A stretch of DNA of 64,000 nt from an uncultured Paracoccaceae bacterium (lineage in GTDB: Bacteria; Pseudomonadota; Alphaproteobacteria; Rhodobacterales; Rhodobacteraceae), in assembly GCA_951812305.1 (NCBI GenBank), contig CATOSB010000019.1, positions 40,575 through 104,574 on the forward strand. Reading direction: 5' to 3'. Within the stretch, counting starts at the first letter, position 1, and each line of letters starts with the position of its first letter. The notes below the pieces were generated by a model. That model searched no databases. It was not told where the DNA came from and saw only the letters and a list, made by a program, of their open reading frames with translations. Below, piece after piece: positions 8,541 to 17,904 of the stretch. The position numbers and the translations under genes were made by a program.

Positions 8541-10140
8541 GTAACTCCCAAGCACCCTGTCCGATAGGGTTGCGGGGTTTTGTTCCGTCAGAGCCGTGCG
8601 ATGATCTGAGGTGGTGACAGGGTCAGGATTTCCAGGATGTTGAACCGGTGTTTTCTGGCCGTCGAGATGACGGACCTGATGTCGGCGAAGACCCGCGCGC
8701 CCTCGAGGGTGCGGAAGGTGCCCGAGATTTTCATGCGCAGCTTCATCATGCGCAGGTCCTGTTCGGCCTGATTGTTTGTGAATGGGACCGCGAAGTCGGC
8801 GATGAATCGCAAAACGTCATCGCGGTAGTCACGCAGGCGGAGGAGCAGGTTGTGGCCTGGCCGCCTGGCTTTTCGGCCGCGGGTGCCGGGGCTTTTGGCC
8901 AGCGGGGGCCGGCGTTCGTGGAAGGCGAGCCCCTTGGCGAGGATCGCCATGTATCTGGTGACTATACCCTGGCGAACCAGTTCCGGGAGTTCGGTCTCGC
9001 CTTGATCCTGAGCCGCGCATCTGAGCTGATTGGCGCTATGAAGCACTGCGCTCATCTCCGTCGCCCAAGGCTCTTTTTCGATCTCTTCGATGGCCTTGAG
9101 TTCGCGCAAGTGATGCGCCCCGCAGAGGGCGTGGGCGTCCACTCCGCTCATATGGGCGTAGTAGGGTTTCCAGTGATCATGAATGATCGTCCCGCCGGTC
9201 AGGAAGGTTGGAACAGCACCGCGTTTGGCGCTGATGCGGTAATGGGTGAAGGCGGTATCGCAGATCGTGTGCAGCCAGTGCAGCTTGCCGGCAACACGAA
9301 GTCCGGTCTCGTCCAGATGCCGAACGCCGCCTTCGGCAAGCCGGGCGAGAATGTGTTCAACCACGACACCCATCTTATTTGCCGCGCCGCGCGTCCAGTT
9401 GGTCACGCTGGCCGCGCACAAGCTGGTGGCCCCAAACAGGTCGCGCATAAGCTGGCAGACCCGATCCTCGGGTATCAGCTGCTGAACATTGCAATAGACC
9501 GCCACTGCCCGCATGCGCGTGCCATATTGCACATGCGCGGCCACGCCATCGGGAAAGCCAGCCGTCGTCGTGGCTCGACAATGGTCGCAACAATAAACCG
9601 CCGCCTGATGCTCGGTGACCTCCAGGCGTGGCGCAGGCAAGTCGAACACCTGACGCTTCTCGATCCCTTTCACCATCTCCGCCGTCAGGGCGCTCTGACA
9701 GGCGCTGCAATGCGTCGCCTCATGCCGTTCGACAAAGTCGGGTGTTGACGTCTGGCGCAGGGTGTCGCCCCGGTGGCCAACTTGGCCGCCACTTTTCTTT
9801 CCGGATTTGCCACGCAGGCTGCGCGGGGCTGGCTTCTTCAGGCCATCACTTGAAGGGGGCTTGCTGCTATTGCTGCTGTTCTTGGCCAACTGTCGGCGCA
9901 GGTCCGTGATCTCTTCCGCCATGCTCGCCAACGCAGCTTCAAGCTCAGCGATCCGACGCAGAGCCGTGGCGAGAAGTTGTTCAAGGGCGGCAACCTGATC
10001 CATCCCACCACTGATTCAGAGAAATCAACCCGGCGCCACAGAATTCAGACAAGAAAGAAAAAAACACGCGCAAAATGGCAAATTCGACTCACCATAAAAC
10101 TGACAATAACACTCAAACGTGGGGGGTGCTTGGGAGTTAC
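8541..10140 (-). mobile_element. IS66-family insertion sequence, copy 1 (1600 bp)
   Basis: Terminal repeats are GTAACTCCCAAGCACCC and its inverse. It contains only the large transposase gene, without the tnpA/tnpB accessory genes of classic IS66, as in the short ISBst12-like group. One base in an A-run makes it 1 bp shorter than the other full copies. Confidence 0.92.
8588..10003 (-). CDS. IS66-family transposase (copy 1)
   Basis: A 471-residue transposase: an N-terminal leucine-zipper-like segment (LEQLLATALRRIAELEAAL), a basic linker, a CxxC zinc-finger region (HCSACQ, CCDHCRA) and the DDE core with HLDETGLRVAG, HDHWKPYY and the conserved NNQAEQDLRMMK block holding the catalytic Glu. It is intact and differs from the other copies by one residue (ERRPPL instead of ERQPPL). 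The long open frame antisense to it is a codon-bias shadow. Confidence 0.93.
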   Translation of the reverse strand: MDQVAALEQLLATALRRIAELEAALASMAEEITDLRRQLAKNSSNSSKPPSSDGLKKPAPRSLRGKSGKKSGGQVGHRGDTLRQTSTPDFVERHEATHCSACQSALTAEMVKGIEKRQVFDLPAPRLEVTEHQAAVYCCDHCRATTTAGFPDGVAAHVQYGTRMRAVAVYCNVQQLIPEDRVCQLMRDLFGATSLCAASVTNWTRGAANKMGVVVEHILARLAEGGVRHLDETGLRVAGKLHWLHTICDTAFTHYRISAKRGAVPTFLTGGTIIHDHWKPYYAHMSGVDAHALCGAHHLRELKAIEEIEKEPWATEMSAVLHSANQLRCAAQDQGETELPELVRQGIVTRYMAILAKGLAFHERRPPLAKSPGTRGRKARRPGHNLLLRLRDYRDDVLRFIADFAVPFTNNQAEQDLRMMKLRMKISGTFRTLEGARVFADIRSVISTARKHRFNILEILTLSPPQIIARL

Positions 10141-10185
10141 GTTATTAACCCCGATTCTGGATAAGACGTTGGCGTCACCAGTGCA

Positions 10186-10626
10186 CTACTCGACAGAATT
10201 TTTTCGTAGTTTTTTGATTCGTTTTTTACGATACTCGTTGACCCTTTTTCGCAGAGGGTTGCGATGAGGGATTTCCACCATTGTTATGGAAATGATCCTC
10301 GGTTCTCTCAAAGCCTCATTTGGCTCCAGTTCAACGGCAATTCCGCCAAACTCTCCAAGAAATAGAACATTTGAAACGGTTTCGTGATCCGCTTTGAATG
10401 TATCAGGGTCATTTTTCCGTACGTGTTTCGGGATGATCACCTGAAAGGGAGTGGCAGCCATCAGATCGAGCACAAGTGTCATGGTTCTTTTAGGGAGCGC
10501 AGCCAGTTCATTGAGCTTATCCGTGAGGGCGTAGAAACGGTTGGGGTCCTCTTCCATCATGTCGAACATGAGGTCCCGGATCTTCTCATAAGCGAGATCT
10601 TCGTTGATTGGGAAGTTGTTCTCCAT
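10186..10626 (-). CDS. Hypothetical protein, cargo between IS66 copies
   Basis: A 146-residue protein starting MENNFPINEDL. The first half is acidic and probably helical; the C-terminus is strongly basic (RKRVNEYRKKRIKKLRK), which could bind nucleic acid. No family was recognised. Upstream in-frame codons to 10752 exist, but the ATG at 10626 gives a sensible N-terminus. A truncated IS982 transposase gene lies on the other side. Function unknown. Confidence 0.5.
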   Translation of the reverse strand: MENNFPINEDLAYEKIRDLMFDMMEEDPNRFYALTDKLNELAALPKRTMTLVLDLMAATPFQVIIPKHVRKNDPDTFKADHETVSNVLFLGEFGGIAVELEPNEALREPRIISITMVEIPHRNPLRKRVNEYRKKRIKKLRKNSVE

Positions 10627-10754
10627 GGCGCGCACCTTTTGCCCCGTGTTGACCAGCCTGAATGCCCCCGTGATTAGTATGGGGTGAGAGGGGTTTCCAG
10701 GTACGTTGCCCCATGATTCAAGGTTCAAAAGCGACACAATATGGACCGCCACTC

Positions 10755-11141
10755 ATGTCGATCACTAACACCGCACTTTTTGTCTGTCTCGATGATTTTG
10801 CAAAAACCTACGAGGACTGGGAGCGCCACCGGTTGATCCCCTCGGGTCGTCAGAGGCTTCGCTCCGGCAAGCTGACCCTGGGGGAGAGCCTGTTCATCAT
10901 GGTCTTGTTTCACTTGTCGCCGTTCAAGGACTTCAAACATTATTGGATTTATGGCGTTGAGCAGAAATACCGTGACTGCTTTGGCACCCTCCCGAGCTAT
11001 GGTCGGTTTGTCAGCCTCATGCCAAGATTAATGGTGCCGTTTTGCATACTGCTGCACTGCTTCAGCGGTGAAAAAACCGGCGTCTATTTTGCCGACAGCA
11101 CTAAGCTCGCGGTCTGCCACAATGCCCGCATTAATCGAAAC
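10755..11141 (+). pseudogene. IS982-family transposase, 3' end cut off by IS66 copy 2
   Basis: The frame begins MSITNTALFVCLDDFAKTY and runs about 129 residues with IS982 features (FVSLMPRLMVP, GVYFADSTKLAVCHNARI, including the first catalytic Asp). It ends abruptly where the IS66 terminal repeat begins at 11142, so the remaining catalytic residues are missing. Confidence 0.85.
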
Positions 11142-12742
11142 GTAACTCCCAAGCACCCTGTCCGATAGGGTTGCGGGGTTTTGTTCCGTCAGAGCCGTGC
11201 GATGATCTGAGGTGGTGACAGGGTCAGGATTTCCAGGATGTTGAACCGGTGTTTTCTGGCCGTCGAGATGACGGACCTGATGTCGGCGAAGACCCGCGCG
11301 CCCTCGAGGGTGCGGAAGGTGCCCGAGATTTTCATGCGCAGCTTCATCATGCGCAGGTCCTGTTCGGCCTGATTGTTTGTGAATGGGACCGCGAAGTCGG
11401 CGATGAATCGCAAAACGTCATCGCGGTAGTCACGCAGGCGGAGGAGCAGGTTGTGGCCTGGCCGCCTGGCTTTTCGGCCGCGGGTGCCGGGGCTTTTGGC
11501 CAGCGGGGGCTGGCGTTCGTGGAAGGCGAGCCCCTTGGCGAGGATCGCCATGTATCTGGTGACTATACCCTGGCGAACCAGTTCCGGGAGTTCGGTCTCG
11601 CCTTGATCCTGAGCCGCGCATCTGAGCTGATTGGCGCTATGAAGCACTGCGCTCATCTCCGTCGCCCAAGGCTCTTTTTCGATCTCTTCGATGGCCTTGA
11701 GTTCGCGCAAGTGATGCGCCCCGCAGAGGGCGTGGGCGTCCACTCCGCTCATATGGGCGTAGTAGGGTTTCCAGTGATCATGAATGATCGTCCCGCCGGT
11801 CAGGAAGGTTGGAACAGCACCGCGTTTGGCGCTGATGCGGTAATGGGTGAAGGCGGTATCGCAGATCGTGTGCAGCCAGTGCAGCTTGCCGGCAACACGA
11901 AGTCCGGTCTCGTCCAGATGCCGAACGCCGCCTTCGGCAAGCCGGGCGAGAATGTGTTCAACCACGACACCCATCTTATTTGCCGCGCCGCGCGTCCAGT
12001 TGGTCACGCTGGCCGCGCACAAGCTGGTGGCCCCAAACAGGTCGCGCATAAGCTGGCAGACCCGATCCTCGGGTATCAGCTGCTGAACATTGCAATAGAC
12101 CGCCACTGCCCGCATGCGCGTGCCATATTGCACATGCGCGGCCACGCCATCGGGAAAGCCAGCCGTCGTCGTGGCTCGACAATGGTCGCAACAATAAACC
12201 GCCGCCTGATGCTCGGTGACCTCCAGGCGTGGCGCAGGCAAGTCGAACACCTGACGCTTCTCGATCCCTTTCACCATCTCCGCCGTCAGGGCGCTCTGAC
12301 AGGCGCTGCAATGCGTCGCCTCATGCCGTTCGACAAAGTCGGGTGTTGACGTCTGGCGCAGGGTGTCGCCCCGGTGGCCAACTTGGCCGCCACTTTTCTT
12401 TCCGGATTTGCCACGCAGGCTGCGCGGGGCTGGCTTCTTCAGGCCATCACTTGAAGGGGGCTTGCTGCTATTGCTGCTGTTCTTGGCCAACTGTCGGCGC
12501 AGGTCCGTGATCTCTTCCGCCATGCTCGCCAACGCAGCTTCAAGCTCAGCGATCCGACGCAGAGCCGTGGCGAGAAGTTGTTCAAGGGCGGCAACCTGAT
12601 CCATCCCACCACTGATTCAGAGAAATCAACCCGGCGCCACAGAATTCAGACAAGAAAGAAAAAAAACACGCGCAAAATGGCAAATTCGACTCACCATAAA
12701 ACTGACAATAACACTCAAACGTGGGGGGTGCTTGGGAGTTAC
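11142..12742 (-). mobile_element. IS66-family insertion sequence, copy 2 (1601 bp)
   Basis: Same terminal repeats and orientation as copy 1. The left flank ATCGAAAC and right flank AGTTATTA do not match, so its two flanks were not created by a single simple insertion; this fits the composite interpretation or a later recombination. The left end truncates an IS982 transposase gene. Confidence 0.9.
11189..12604 (-). CDS. IS66-family transposase (copy 2)
   Basis: 471 residues, nearly identical to the transposase of copy 1, with the same zipper, CxxC and DDE blocks. Intact, start ATG at 12604. Confidence 0.93.
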   Translation of the reverse strand: MDQVAALEQLLATALRRIAELEAALASMAEEITDLRRQLAKNSSNSSKPPSSDGLKKPAPRSLRGKSGKKSGGQVGHRGDTLRQTSTPDFVERHEATHCSACQSALTAEMVKGIEKRQVFDLPAPRLEVTEHQAAVYCCDHCRATTTAGFPDGVAAHVQYGTRMRAVAVYCNVQQLIPEDRVCQLMRDLFGATSLCAASVTNWTRGAANKMGVVVEHILARLAEGGVRHLDETGLRVAGKLHWLHTICDTAFTHYRISAKRGAVPTFLTGGTIIHDHWKPYYAHMSGVDAHALCGAHHLRELKAIEEIEKEPWATEMSAVLHSANQLRCAAQDQGETELPELVRQGIVTRYMAILAKGLAFHERQPPLAKSPGTRGRKARRPGHNLLLRLRDYRDDVLRFIADFAVPFTNNQAEQDLRMMKLRMKISGTFRTLEGARVFADIRSVISTARKHRFNILEILTLSPPQIIARL

Positions 12743-12792
12743 AGTTATTATTGGTCTGGATGACGCCGGGAAGCGGCGTTCGCGGTATTGCC

Positions 12793-14349
12793 TCAGGCCC
12801 GTTTTTCTCGCGAGACCCCGGCGGTCACCGACACCGCGTTACCGCGCGCATTCAGCCAGTTTGTCATATCGTCAAATGGCATGGGCTTCGCGATGCAAAA
12901 TCCCTGCACGTGGCGGCAACCTAGTTGCGCAAGCATCGCGTGTTCGCCTTTTGCTTCAACACCTTCCCCCAACGTGTCCACGCCAAGCCGATCAGCCATT
13001 TCCAGAATCGCCATGATCATCTGCTGTTGCTGTCGATCTTGATCCACGCGGGTCACGAAAGAGCGGTCGATTTTTATCCGGTCCACCGAAAATCTCTTTA
13101 GATTTGCGATCGAGGCGTGTCCGGTCCCGAAGTCGTCAAGATCAACGCGGCAACCCAGATCCGCCAACAGACCGACATTACGCGCGACCGTCTCGTTTGA
13201 GGCACCGGCAATTACAGTCTCAAGGATTTCAATGGTCAACCGTTCAGGGCTCAACTCGAACCGGTCCAATTCCCATTGAATGCGCTCGCATAATTTTGGG
13301 TTGGCAAGATCTTCCATTTCGAAATTCACCCCGACACTTGGAACCATAAGGCCCGCCTTGTCCCAGTCCTGCATCGCGAGAAGTGAACGAAACAACATGA
13401 CCTCGCTCAACCTGTCTCCCATCGACGCGGCAGATACGGCCGGCAAAAAGGCGCCGGGCAGTATTACACCGCGTTCCGGATGCTCCCACCGGGCCAACGC
13501 CTCAACGCCTGTTACGTCTCCTGTGTCGGTGGAAATCTGAGGTTGGAACCAAGGCTTGATCTGTCCGGAATCAAGCGCCTCTGACACTTCGCCAACCAAA
13601 CCGGTGCGGGTAACGCGCTTGCGGCGCGCTTGGCTTGATGCCGCGCGGATTGAGGCGGTGCCGCAAGCTTGTGCCTCTGCCAACGCGGCCTCTGCCGCTT
13701 CAAGACAGGCGGTGCCAATCTTCTCGTTGGCGCGGCGCGGGCTGCAAAACCCGACCGACGCCGTTACGTAAATTCGTAACTCCCCCACCAGCATAGGTTC
13801 TGCGATGGCTGTTTGCAGTCTGGCAGCAATCTGGATCAGGGTTTCCAGATCACAGCGCCGCGCGGGCGCCAGTGCAATGGCAAAGACCGATCCCTCCAGC
13901 CGACTGACGACATCGCCACCGCGCATTACACCCCCGATCCTTTCGGCAAGAGTGTGTAGAATTCTGTCGGTCACGTCCGTGCCGAATTTTTGCGAAAATG
14001 CCGCAAACTCATCGACTTCAAGCACCACACACGCGGTTCGCAGGCCCGATTCCGCCTCTTCCGAAAAGGCGCGGTCCAGCGCGGCGACAACGGCATCGGG
14101 AAGCAGCAGGCCAGTGATCGGGTCCACGGCGCCGATCGCCTTTTCTGCAGGGCGCATCGGTGTAAACAAGCCGACAAGAGCGAAAAGAACCGGAAGAAAA
14201 ATTGCGAGGAAAAGCAACAAGCCTTCGCCACCATACCAATATCCGCCAAGCATGATGGCGGGCGCGAAGGCCAGGATCTGTGGCCCAAGCAATGCGGTTT
14301 TTGCGGAGTTGAAAAAGTGACTGCCAAAGCGCCGAAGCGTCTGTTGCAT
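12793..14349 (-). CDS. EAL-domain cyclic di-GMP phosphodiesterase with degenerate GGDEF domain
   Basis: A 518-residue membrane protein. Two hydrophobic segments lie at about residues 20-60. The GGDEF-like domain spans about 85-235, but its signature position reads RLEGSVFAI, so cyclase activity is unlikely. The C-terminal EAL domain (about 255-500) keeps VEALARWEHP, NFEMEDL, EILETVI, DDFGTGHAS, KIDRSFV and GEGVE, consistent with hydrolysis of c-di-GMP. It stands alone, 93 bases after ttcA in the same direction. A 12-bp palindrome, CCGGTTAACCGG, lies upstream at 14410-14421. An IS66 element ends 50 bases after its stop. Confidence 0.88.
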   Translation of the reverse strand: MQQTLRRFGSHFFNSAKTALLGPQILAFAPAIMLGGYWYGGEGLLLFLAIFLPVLFALVGLFTPMRPAEKAIGAVDPITGLLLPDAVVAALDRAFSEEAESGLRTACVVLEVDEFAAFSQKFGTDVTDRILHTLAERIGGVMRGGDVVSRLEGSVFAIALAPARRCDLETLIQIAARLQTAIAEPMLVGELRIYVTASVGFCSPRRANEKIGTACLEAAEAALAEAQACGTASIRAASSQARRKRVTRTGLVGEVSEALDSGQIKPWFQPQISTDTGDVTGVEALARWEHPERGVILPGAFLPAVSAASMGDRLSEVMLFRSLLAMQDWDKAGLMVPSVGVNFEMEDLANPKLCERIQWELDRFELSPERLTIEILETVIAGASNETVARNVGLLADLGCRVDLDDFGTGHASIANLKRFSVDRIKIDRSFVTRVDQDRQQQQMIMAILEMADRLGVDTLGEGVEAKGEHAMLAQLGCRHVQGFCIAKPMPFDDMTNWLNARGNAVSVTAGVSREKRA

Positions 14350-15276
14350 GATTAATTGCCCCGATAGGTCGCCTGTTTGCGGCCAAGCTATCTTGGGTTT
14401 CTCAAATGACCGGTTAACCGGCCGTTGCTAGATATTTTCGATTTAGGTCAAATTCTTTGGGTCGCGCGCAATTCCGGCGAAGTCAAACATACCTGAATCC
14501 AATAGGTGGGAGGGACGGGCGTTCATCAATGCCCGGAACATCTTTTGACGACGACCCGGGTGATTTGTCTCCCACTGATCCAAAAGTGCTTTGACCTGCT
14601 GACGTGCAATCCGTCTCGCGAGCCGCACAGATCACACGGGATGATCGGATATCTCATCGCTCGTGCGAATCTGTCGCAATCCGCCTCCGCAACAAATGCC
14701 AGCGGGCGATAGACGAAGAGATCACCCTCTTCATTCACCAGTTTCGGCGGCATGGTTGCCAGTCGCGAACCATGAAACAGGTTCATGAAAAAGGTTTCCA
14801 GAATGTCGTCGCGATGATGGCCGAGCACCACTGCGCTGCATCCCTCCTCTCGCGCAATCCGATAAAGGTTTCCGCGCCGAAGCCGGGAACAAAGCGCACA
14901 ATAGGTCCGGCCCCGTGGCACCTTGTCGACAACAATGGAATAGGTGTCCTGATACTCAATTCGATGCGGCACCTGCATTCGTTCCAGAAACCCCGGCAGA
15001 ACGGTCGCCGGAAACCCCGGCTGTCCCTGATCCAGATTGCAGGCCAGAATATCCACCGGCAAAAGCCCGCGCCATTTCAGCTCATGAAGCACGGCTAACA
15101 AGGTGTAGCTGTCCTTGCCCCCTGACAGGCACACGAGCCATCGCGCACCACGCTCGATCATTCCGAAATGCTCAATCGCGTCACGCGTTTCCCGCACGAC
15201 CCGTTTGCGCAGTTTCTTGAACTCCGTGGTCGACGGCGCGCCATCAAAAAGCGGGTGAATATCTGTGCCATCATCC

Positions 15277-16466
15277 CTTACCACCCTTCAAAATTTCCGG
15301 ATCTGATTTGACGTTTGTCTGATCTGTGTGATTCAAGGAGTCTCCACTGCTGATATTGGAGGCTGGTTTGTTGGGAAATGTTTGTTTTTCAGAGCTTTAT
15401 TCGAAGGTTGAGGCGGATTTTCAGGACCGCTTGCTCGGGTATCACAAGTCGCGCCGGGAGGGATTGTGCATCATAGCAAGCGTGATTTTGAACACGCGCA
15501 GCGTCAATCTGATGGAAAATGCGGCTGCTTTGCCCCGCGATATCGGCTCTGTGGACCACCGCTATCAATACATTTCGCGGGTTCTGGGCAATCCTCACAT
15601 CGATACTGATGAGATCATGCAGGCCTATGTTGGTGAAATTTTCCGCCGCCAGTGTGAGGCCGGAGAAACGATTGTGGTGGCCCTTGATCAAAGCAAGCTC
15701 AACGAAGGGCATGAGGTTTTGATGTTATCGGTGCGGATGCGGGATCGGGCCCTCCCGGTCGCCTGGCGTGTACGCCAGACCAAAGGGCCGATTGGATGGC
15801 GCGTGCAACATGAGCTTTTGGAAGCAGTCCGCCCATGGCTCCCGGCGGATGCGCGTGTGTTGCTGGCGGGAGATCGGTTTTATGGAACCGCCCGATTGGT
15901 CGCATGGTGCCAGGAGGCTGGATGGGACTACCGGCTGCGCATGAAGGGAAATATCACACTGCAACATCAGGGTGGCGAGATGATGACGCGCGAAATTGCC
16001 CAACTGATGCCCGAAGGGCTTGTAAACGCTGAGCTTTACGGAACGGGCGTCTTTAGCAACATTGGAGTGCTTCACGAAGAGGGGCACAAAGAGCCTTGGA
16101 TTATTGCCATGAATGCAGCACCGTCCGAGTACAAGGTGCTCGATTATGGAATGCGTTGGGGAATTGAAGCCATGTTCTCCGACTTCAAAACCCGGGGCTT
16201 TGAAATTACTCAAAGCCAGATCAAAAAGCCGGATCGATTGGCCCGCCTCATTTTGGTGCTGGCAATCGCCATGTACTGGGCTGTTTCAACCGGAGCAAAC
16301 GAAGAGCACCACGTCGCAATACGCGGCGAAAAAAGGGGATTCGAAAAGCCCGAAGGTCCTTATGCTCTCTCTTCAAGACAGGCCTTCGTGCTATCCGACG
16401 ATGCCTCGCAGGTTATGCCAAAATCCCCAAGCTCTGGGATGTCTGGCTAAATTGAAGGGTGGTAAG
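15277..16466 (+). mobile_element. IS4-family insertion sequence, copy 2 (1190 bp)
   Basis: Same ends and length as copy 1. The 10-bp target duplication GCCATCATCC is present at 15267-15276 and 16467-16476, inside the first codons of ttcA. Sequence differs from copy 1 by at least one silent base (TTG for CTG). Confidence 0.94.
15356..16450 (+). CDS. IS4-family transposase (copy 2)
   Basis: 364 residues, identical in amino-acid sequence to the copy at 1124-2218, with the same DDE and Y-x2-R-x3-E-x6-K signature. Intact; TTG start. Confidence 0.9.
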   Translation: MEAGLLGNVCFSELYSKVEADFQDRLLGYHKSRREGLCIIASVILNTRSVNLMENAAALPRDIGSVDHRYQYISRVLGNPHIDTDEIMQAYVGEIFRRQCEAGETIVVALDQSKLNEGHEVLMLSVRMRDRALPVAWRVRQTKGPIGWRVQHELLEAVRPWLPADARVLLAGDRFYGTARLVAWCQEAGWDYRLRMKGNITLQHQGGEMMTREIAQLMPEGLVNAELYGTGVFSNIGVLHEEGHKEPWIIAMNAAPSEYKVLDYGMRWGIEAMFSDFKTRGFEITQSQIKKPDRLARLILVLAIAMYWAVSTGANEEHHVAIRGEKRGFEKPEGPYALSSRQAFVLSDDASQVMPKSPSSGMSG

Positions 16467-16574
16467 GCCATCATCCAGCATAACTTGCGCTTTACCGGTT
16501 GCCGCCGATCCCGGCAAGCAGCATGGACGGAGGCGAGTTGCTCTGCCATAGTTCGCCTATTGGAGGGCATATTC

Positions 16575-17510
16575 ATGGATTATCTATTTTCAGTCAGGGG
16601 CCGCAAAGGCGACGGATACTCAAACAGCATCAGCGGTATCAAATTTCTCGCCGTGCCGGGAAACAAGAACAAGTTACGCCGGGATTGTGAGGTTTCAAAA
16701 ACCGAGTGGTTCAAATCTGTCGAGGGGAACTGCGGTATCGGGCCGGACAATAAAGGCAATGTCGTGGTTTTCATCCACGGCTTTAACACCGAACAGTACT
16801 CGATGCTGGAGCGTCACCGGAAAATCCGCGCGGGGTTAGAGGCACACGGATATGATGGCGCAGTGGTGAGTTTCGACTGGCCTAGCGATGGTGTGGCACT
16901 CGGCTATTCGTCGGACCGGCGCGACGCTCGGGCGGCGGCCGATCGGTTATTCCATCACGCGATCCGCAAATTTTCTGCTGACCAAAAGCCGGACTGCAAA
17001 GTCAACGTCCACATCCTGGCTCACTCGATGGGTAACTATCTTCTGCGGGAGGCCTTTGATTATGCCGACGACGACCACGAGGTCGCCCAGAAAAGCTGGC
17101 TGGTCAGCCAGGTCGCGATGGTTGCGGCAGACGTCTCTTCGAACTCAATGGTCAATGGAAACCCGAAAAGCTCGTCCCTATTCCGCCATGCCGCCCGGGT
17201 GACGTGCTATTATTCGCCACTCGATGAAATCCTGAATATTTCAGAGGTGAAAAGGATCGGTGTGGCCCGGCGGCTTGGGCGCGTCGGTATGCCGAAAGAT
17301 TGCCCCGAAAAGGCCGTGAACCTTTACTGCGGGGCCTATTACAAACAGCACAAAGACGATTTCGAATTCGATTCCGGTATCAGCCACAAGTGGTATTTCG
17401 ACAGTCCCCGGTTTTACGAGGATCTTTATCACACGTTCATGGGTAAAATGGATCGAAACGAGCTAGCCACGCGCGCGCCGACCAGTTTGGGCAATCTCGC
17501 GTTGATCTAA
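16575..17510 (+). CDS. Alpha/beta hydrolase, DUF900-type
   Basis: A 311-residue protein with an alpha/beta hydrolase core: VVVFIHGFNTEQYSML (oxyanion region), FDWPSDG, and the nucleophile elbow in LAHSMGNYLLREA with the catalytic Ser. DUF900 hydrolases resemble lipases or esterases; the substrate is unknown and no signal peptide is seen. The ATG at 16575 has GGAGGG at 16562-16567 upstream. The frame is open further upstream into the IS4 element, but that part is not related. The first gene after ttcA, it is transcribed divergently from it. Confidence 0.82.
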   Translation: MDYLFSVRGRKGDGYSNSISGIKFLAVPGNKNKLRRDCEVSKTEWFKSVEGNCGIGPDNKGNVVVFIHGFNTEQYSMLERHRKIRAGLEAHGYDGAVVSFDWPSDGVALGYSSDRRDARAAADRLFHHAIRKFSADQKPDCKVNVHILAHSMGNYLLREAFDYADDDHEVAQKSWLVSQVAMVAADVSSNSMVNGNPKSSSLFRHAARVTCYYSPLDEILNISEVKRIGVARRLGRVGMPKDCPEKAVNLYCGAYYKQHKDDFEFDSGISHKWYFDSPRFYEDLYHTFMGKMDRNELATRAPTSLGNLALI

Positions 17511-17514
17511 TGCG

Positions 17515-17880
17515 TCAGCTTGTGAACTGACAGCGCCGCCATTCCTCTTGGTTGTCTGGGTCGGTGCTGCGTTCAAGATACATTCGTGCGTCTGACTGCT
17601 GGACGATGCGAATATCCTGCCCTGTTTCGGGGTCGTCCGGTGGCCCGGAATACGTAAATACATGCCGTGCATAATTGCCGATGATTTTCTTCCCCGATGG
17701 AATCTGAATATTGGGACCGCTTATCATCAACTGCTTGCCATCATCGCTGCACCATTGACCATCCAGCGCATCTGCTGACGCGGGGGCAGCGAAAAACATC
17801 GCCACAATTGCCACCACCGTAATTCGACGCGCGCGTGAAACCCGGCCCAGATGATTTTGCGCATTTTTAGCAGGCGTCAT
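17515..17880 (-). CDS. Exported hypothetical protein
   Basis: 121 residues with a basic N-terminus and a hydrophobic segment ITVVAIVAMFFAAPASA, a typical signal peptide with cleavage expected after ASA. The mature part has two cysteines (QWCSDDG, RRCQFTS) that could form a disulfide in the periplasm. It converges on the hydrolase gene with 4 bases between stops. No family recognised. Confidence 0.65.
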   Translation of the reverse strand: MTPAKNAQNHLGRVSRARRITVVAIVAMFFAAPASADALDGQWCSDDGKQLMISGPNIQIPSGKKIIGNYARHVFTYSGPPDDPETGQDIRIVQQSDARMYLERSTDPDNQEEWRRCQFTS

Positions 17881-17904
17881 AAGTGCACTTTGTGAGGCAA
17901 GAGT

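Larger units (their letters stand above)
8541..12742. mobile_element. Putative IS66-bounded composite element
   Basis: Two same-orientation IS66 copies (8541-10140 and 11142-12742) enclose about 1 kb holding a hypothetical gene and an IS982 remnant. The outer flanks share AGTTATTA at 8532-8539 and 12743-12750, with one extra G before the left end. The left copy's inner flank GTTATTAA also resembles this site, so single insertion of the left copy is an alternative. Removing the unit would join two minus-strand chromosomal segments. Confidence 0.5.
14443..16481 (-). pseudogene. ttcA: tRNA 2-thiocytidine synthetase TtcA, broken by IS4 and a frameshift
   Basis: TtcA thiolates C32 of some tRNAs. 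The visible protein has the PP-loop SGGKDSYT, the CxxC pair in TYCALCSRL, and IPCDLCGS. Two lesions are seen. First, IS4 copy 2 separates the original start (ATG at 16481, reading MLDDGTDIHP) from codon 5 onward; a GTG at 15284 inside the IS end could restart translation. Second, one base is missing between 14604 and 14605: upstream the frame reads SRDGL then nonsense, while RQQVKALLDQWE and the remaining C-terminus lie in the next frame down to 14443. The product is therefore not the native protein. Confidence 0.88.

Noticed and set aside
8648..9748. 366-residue open frame on the strand opposite the IS66 transposase, repeated in every copy
   Set aside because: It mirrors the transposase codon by codon, has no domain, and is present only because GC-rich codons leave the antisense frame open.
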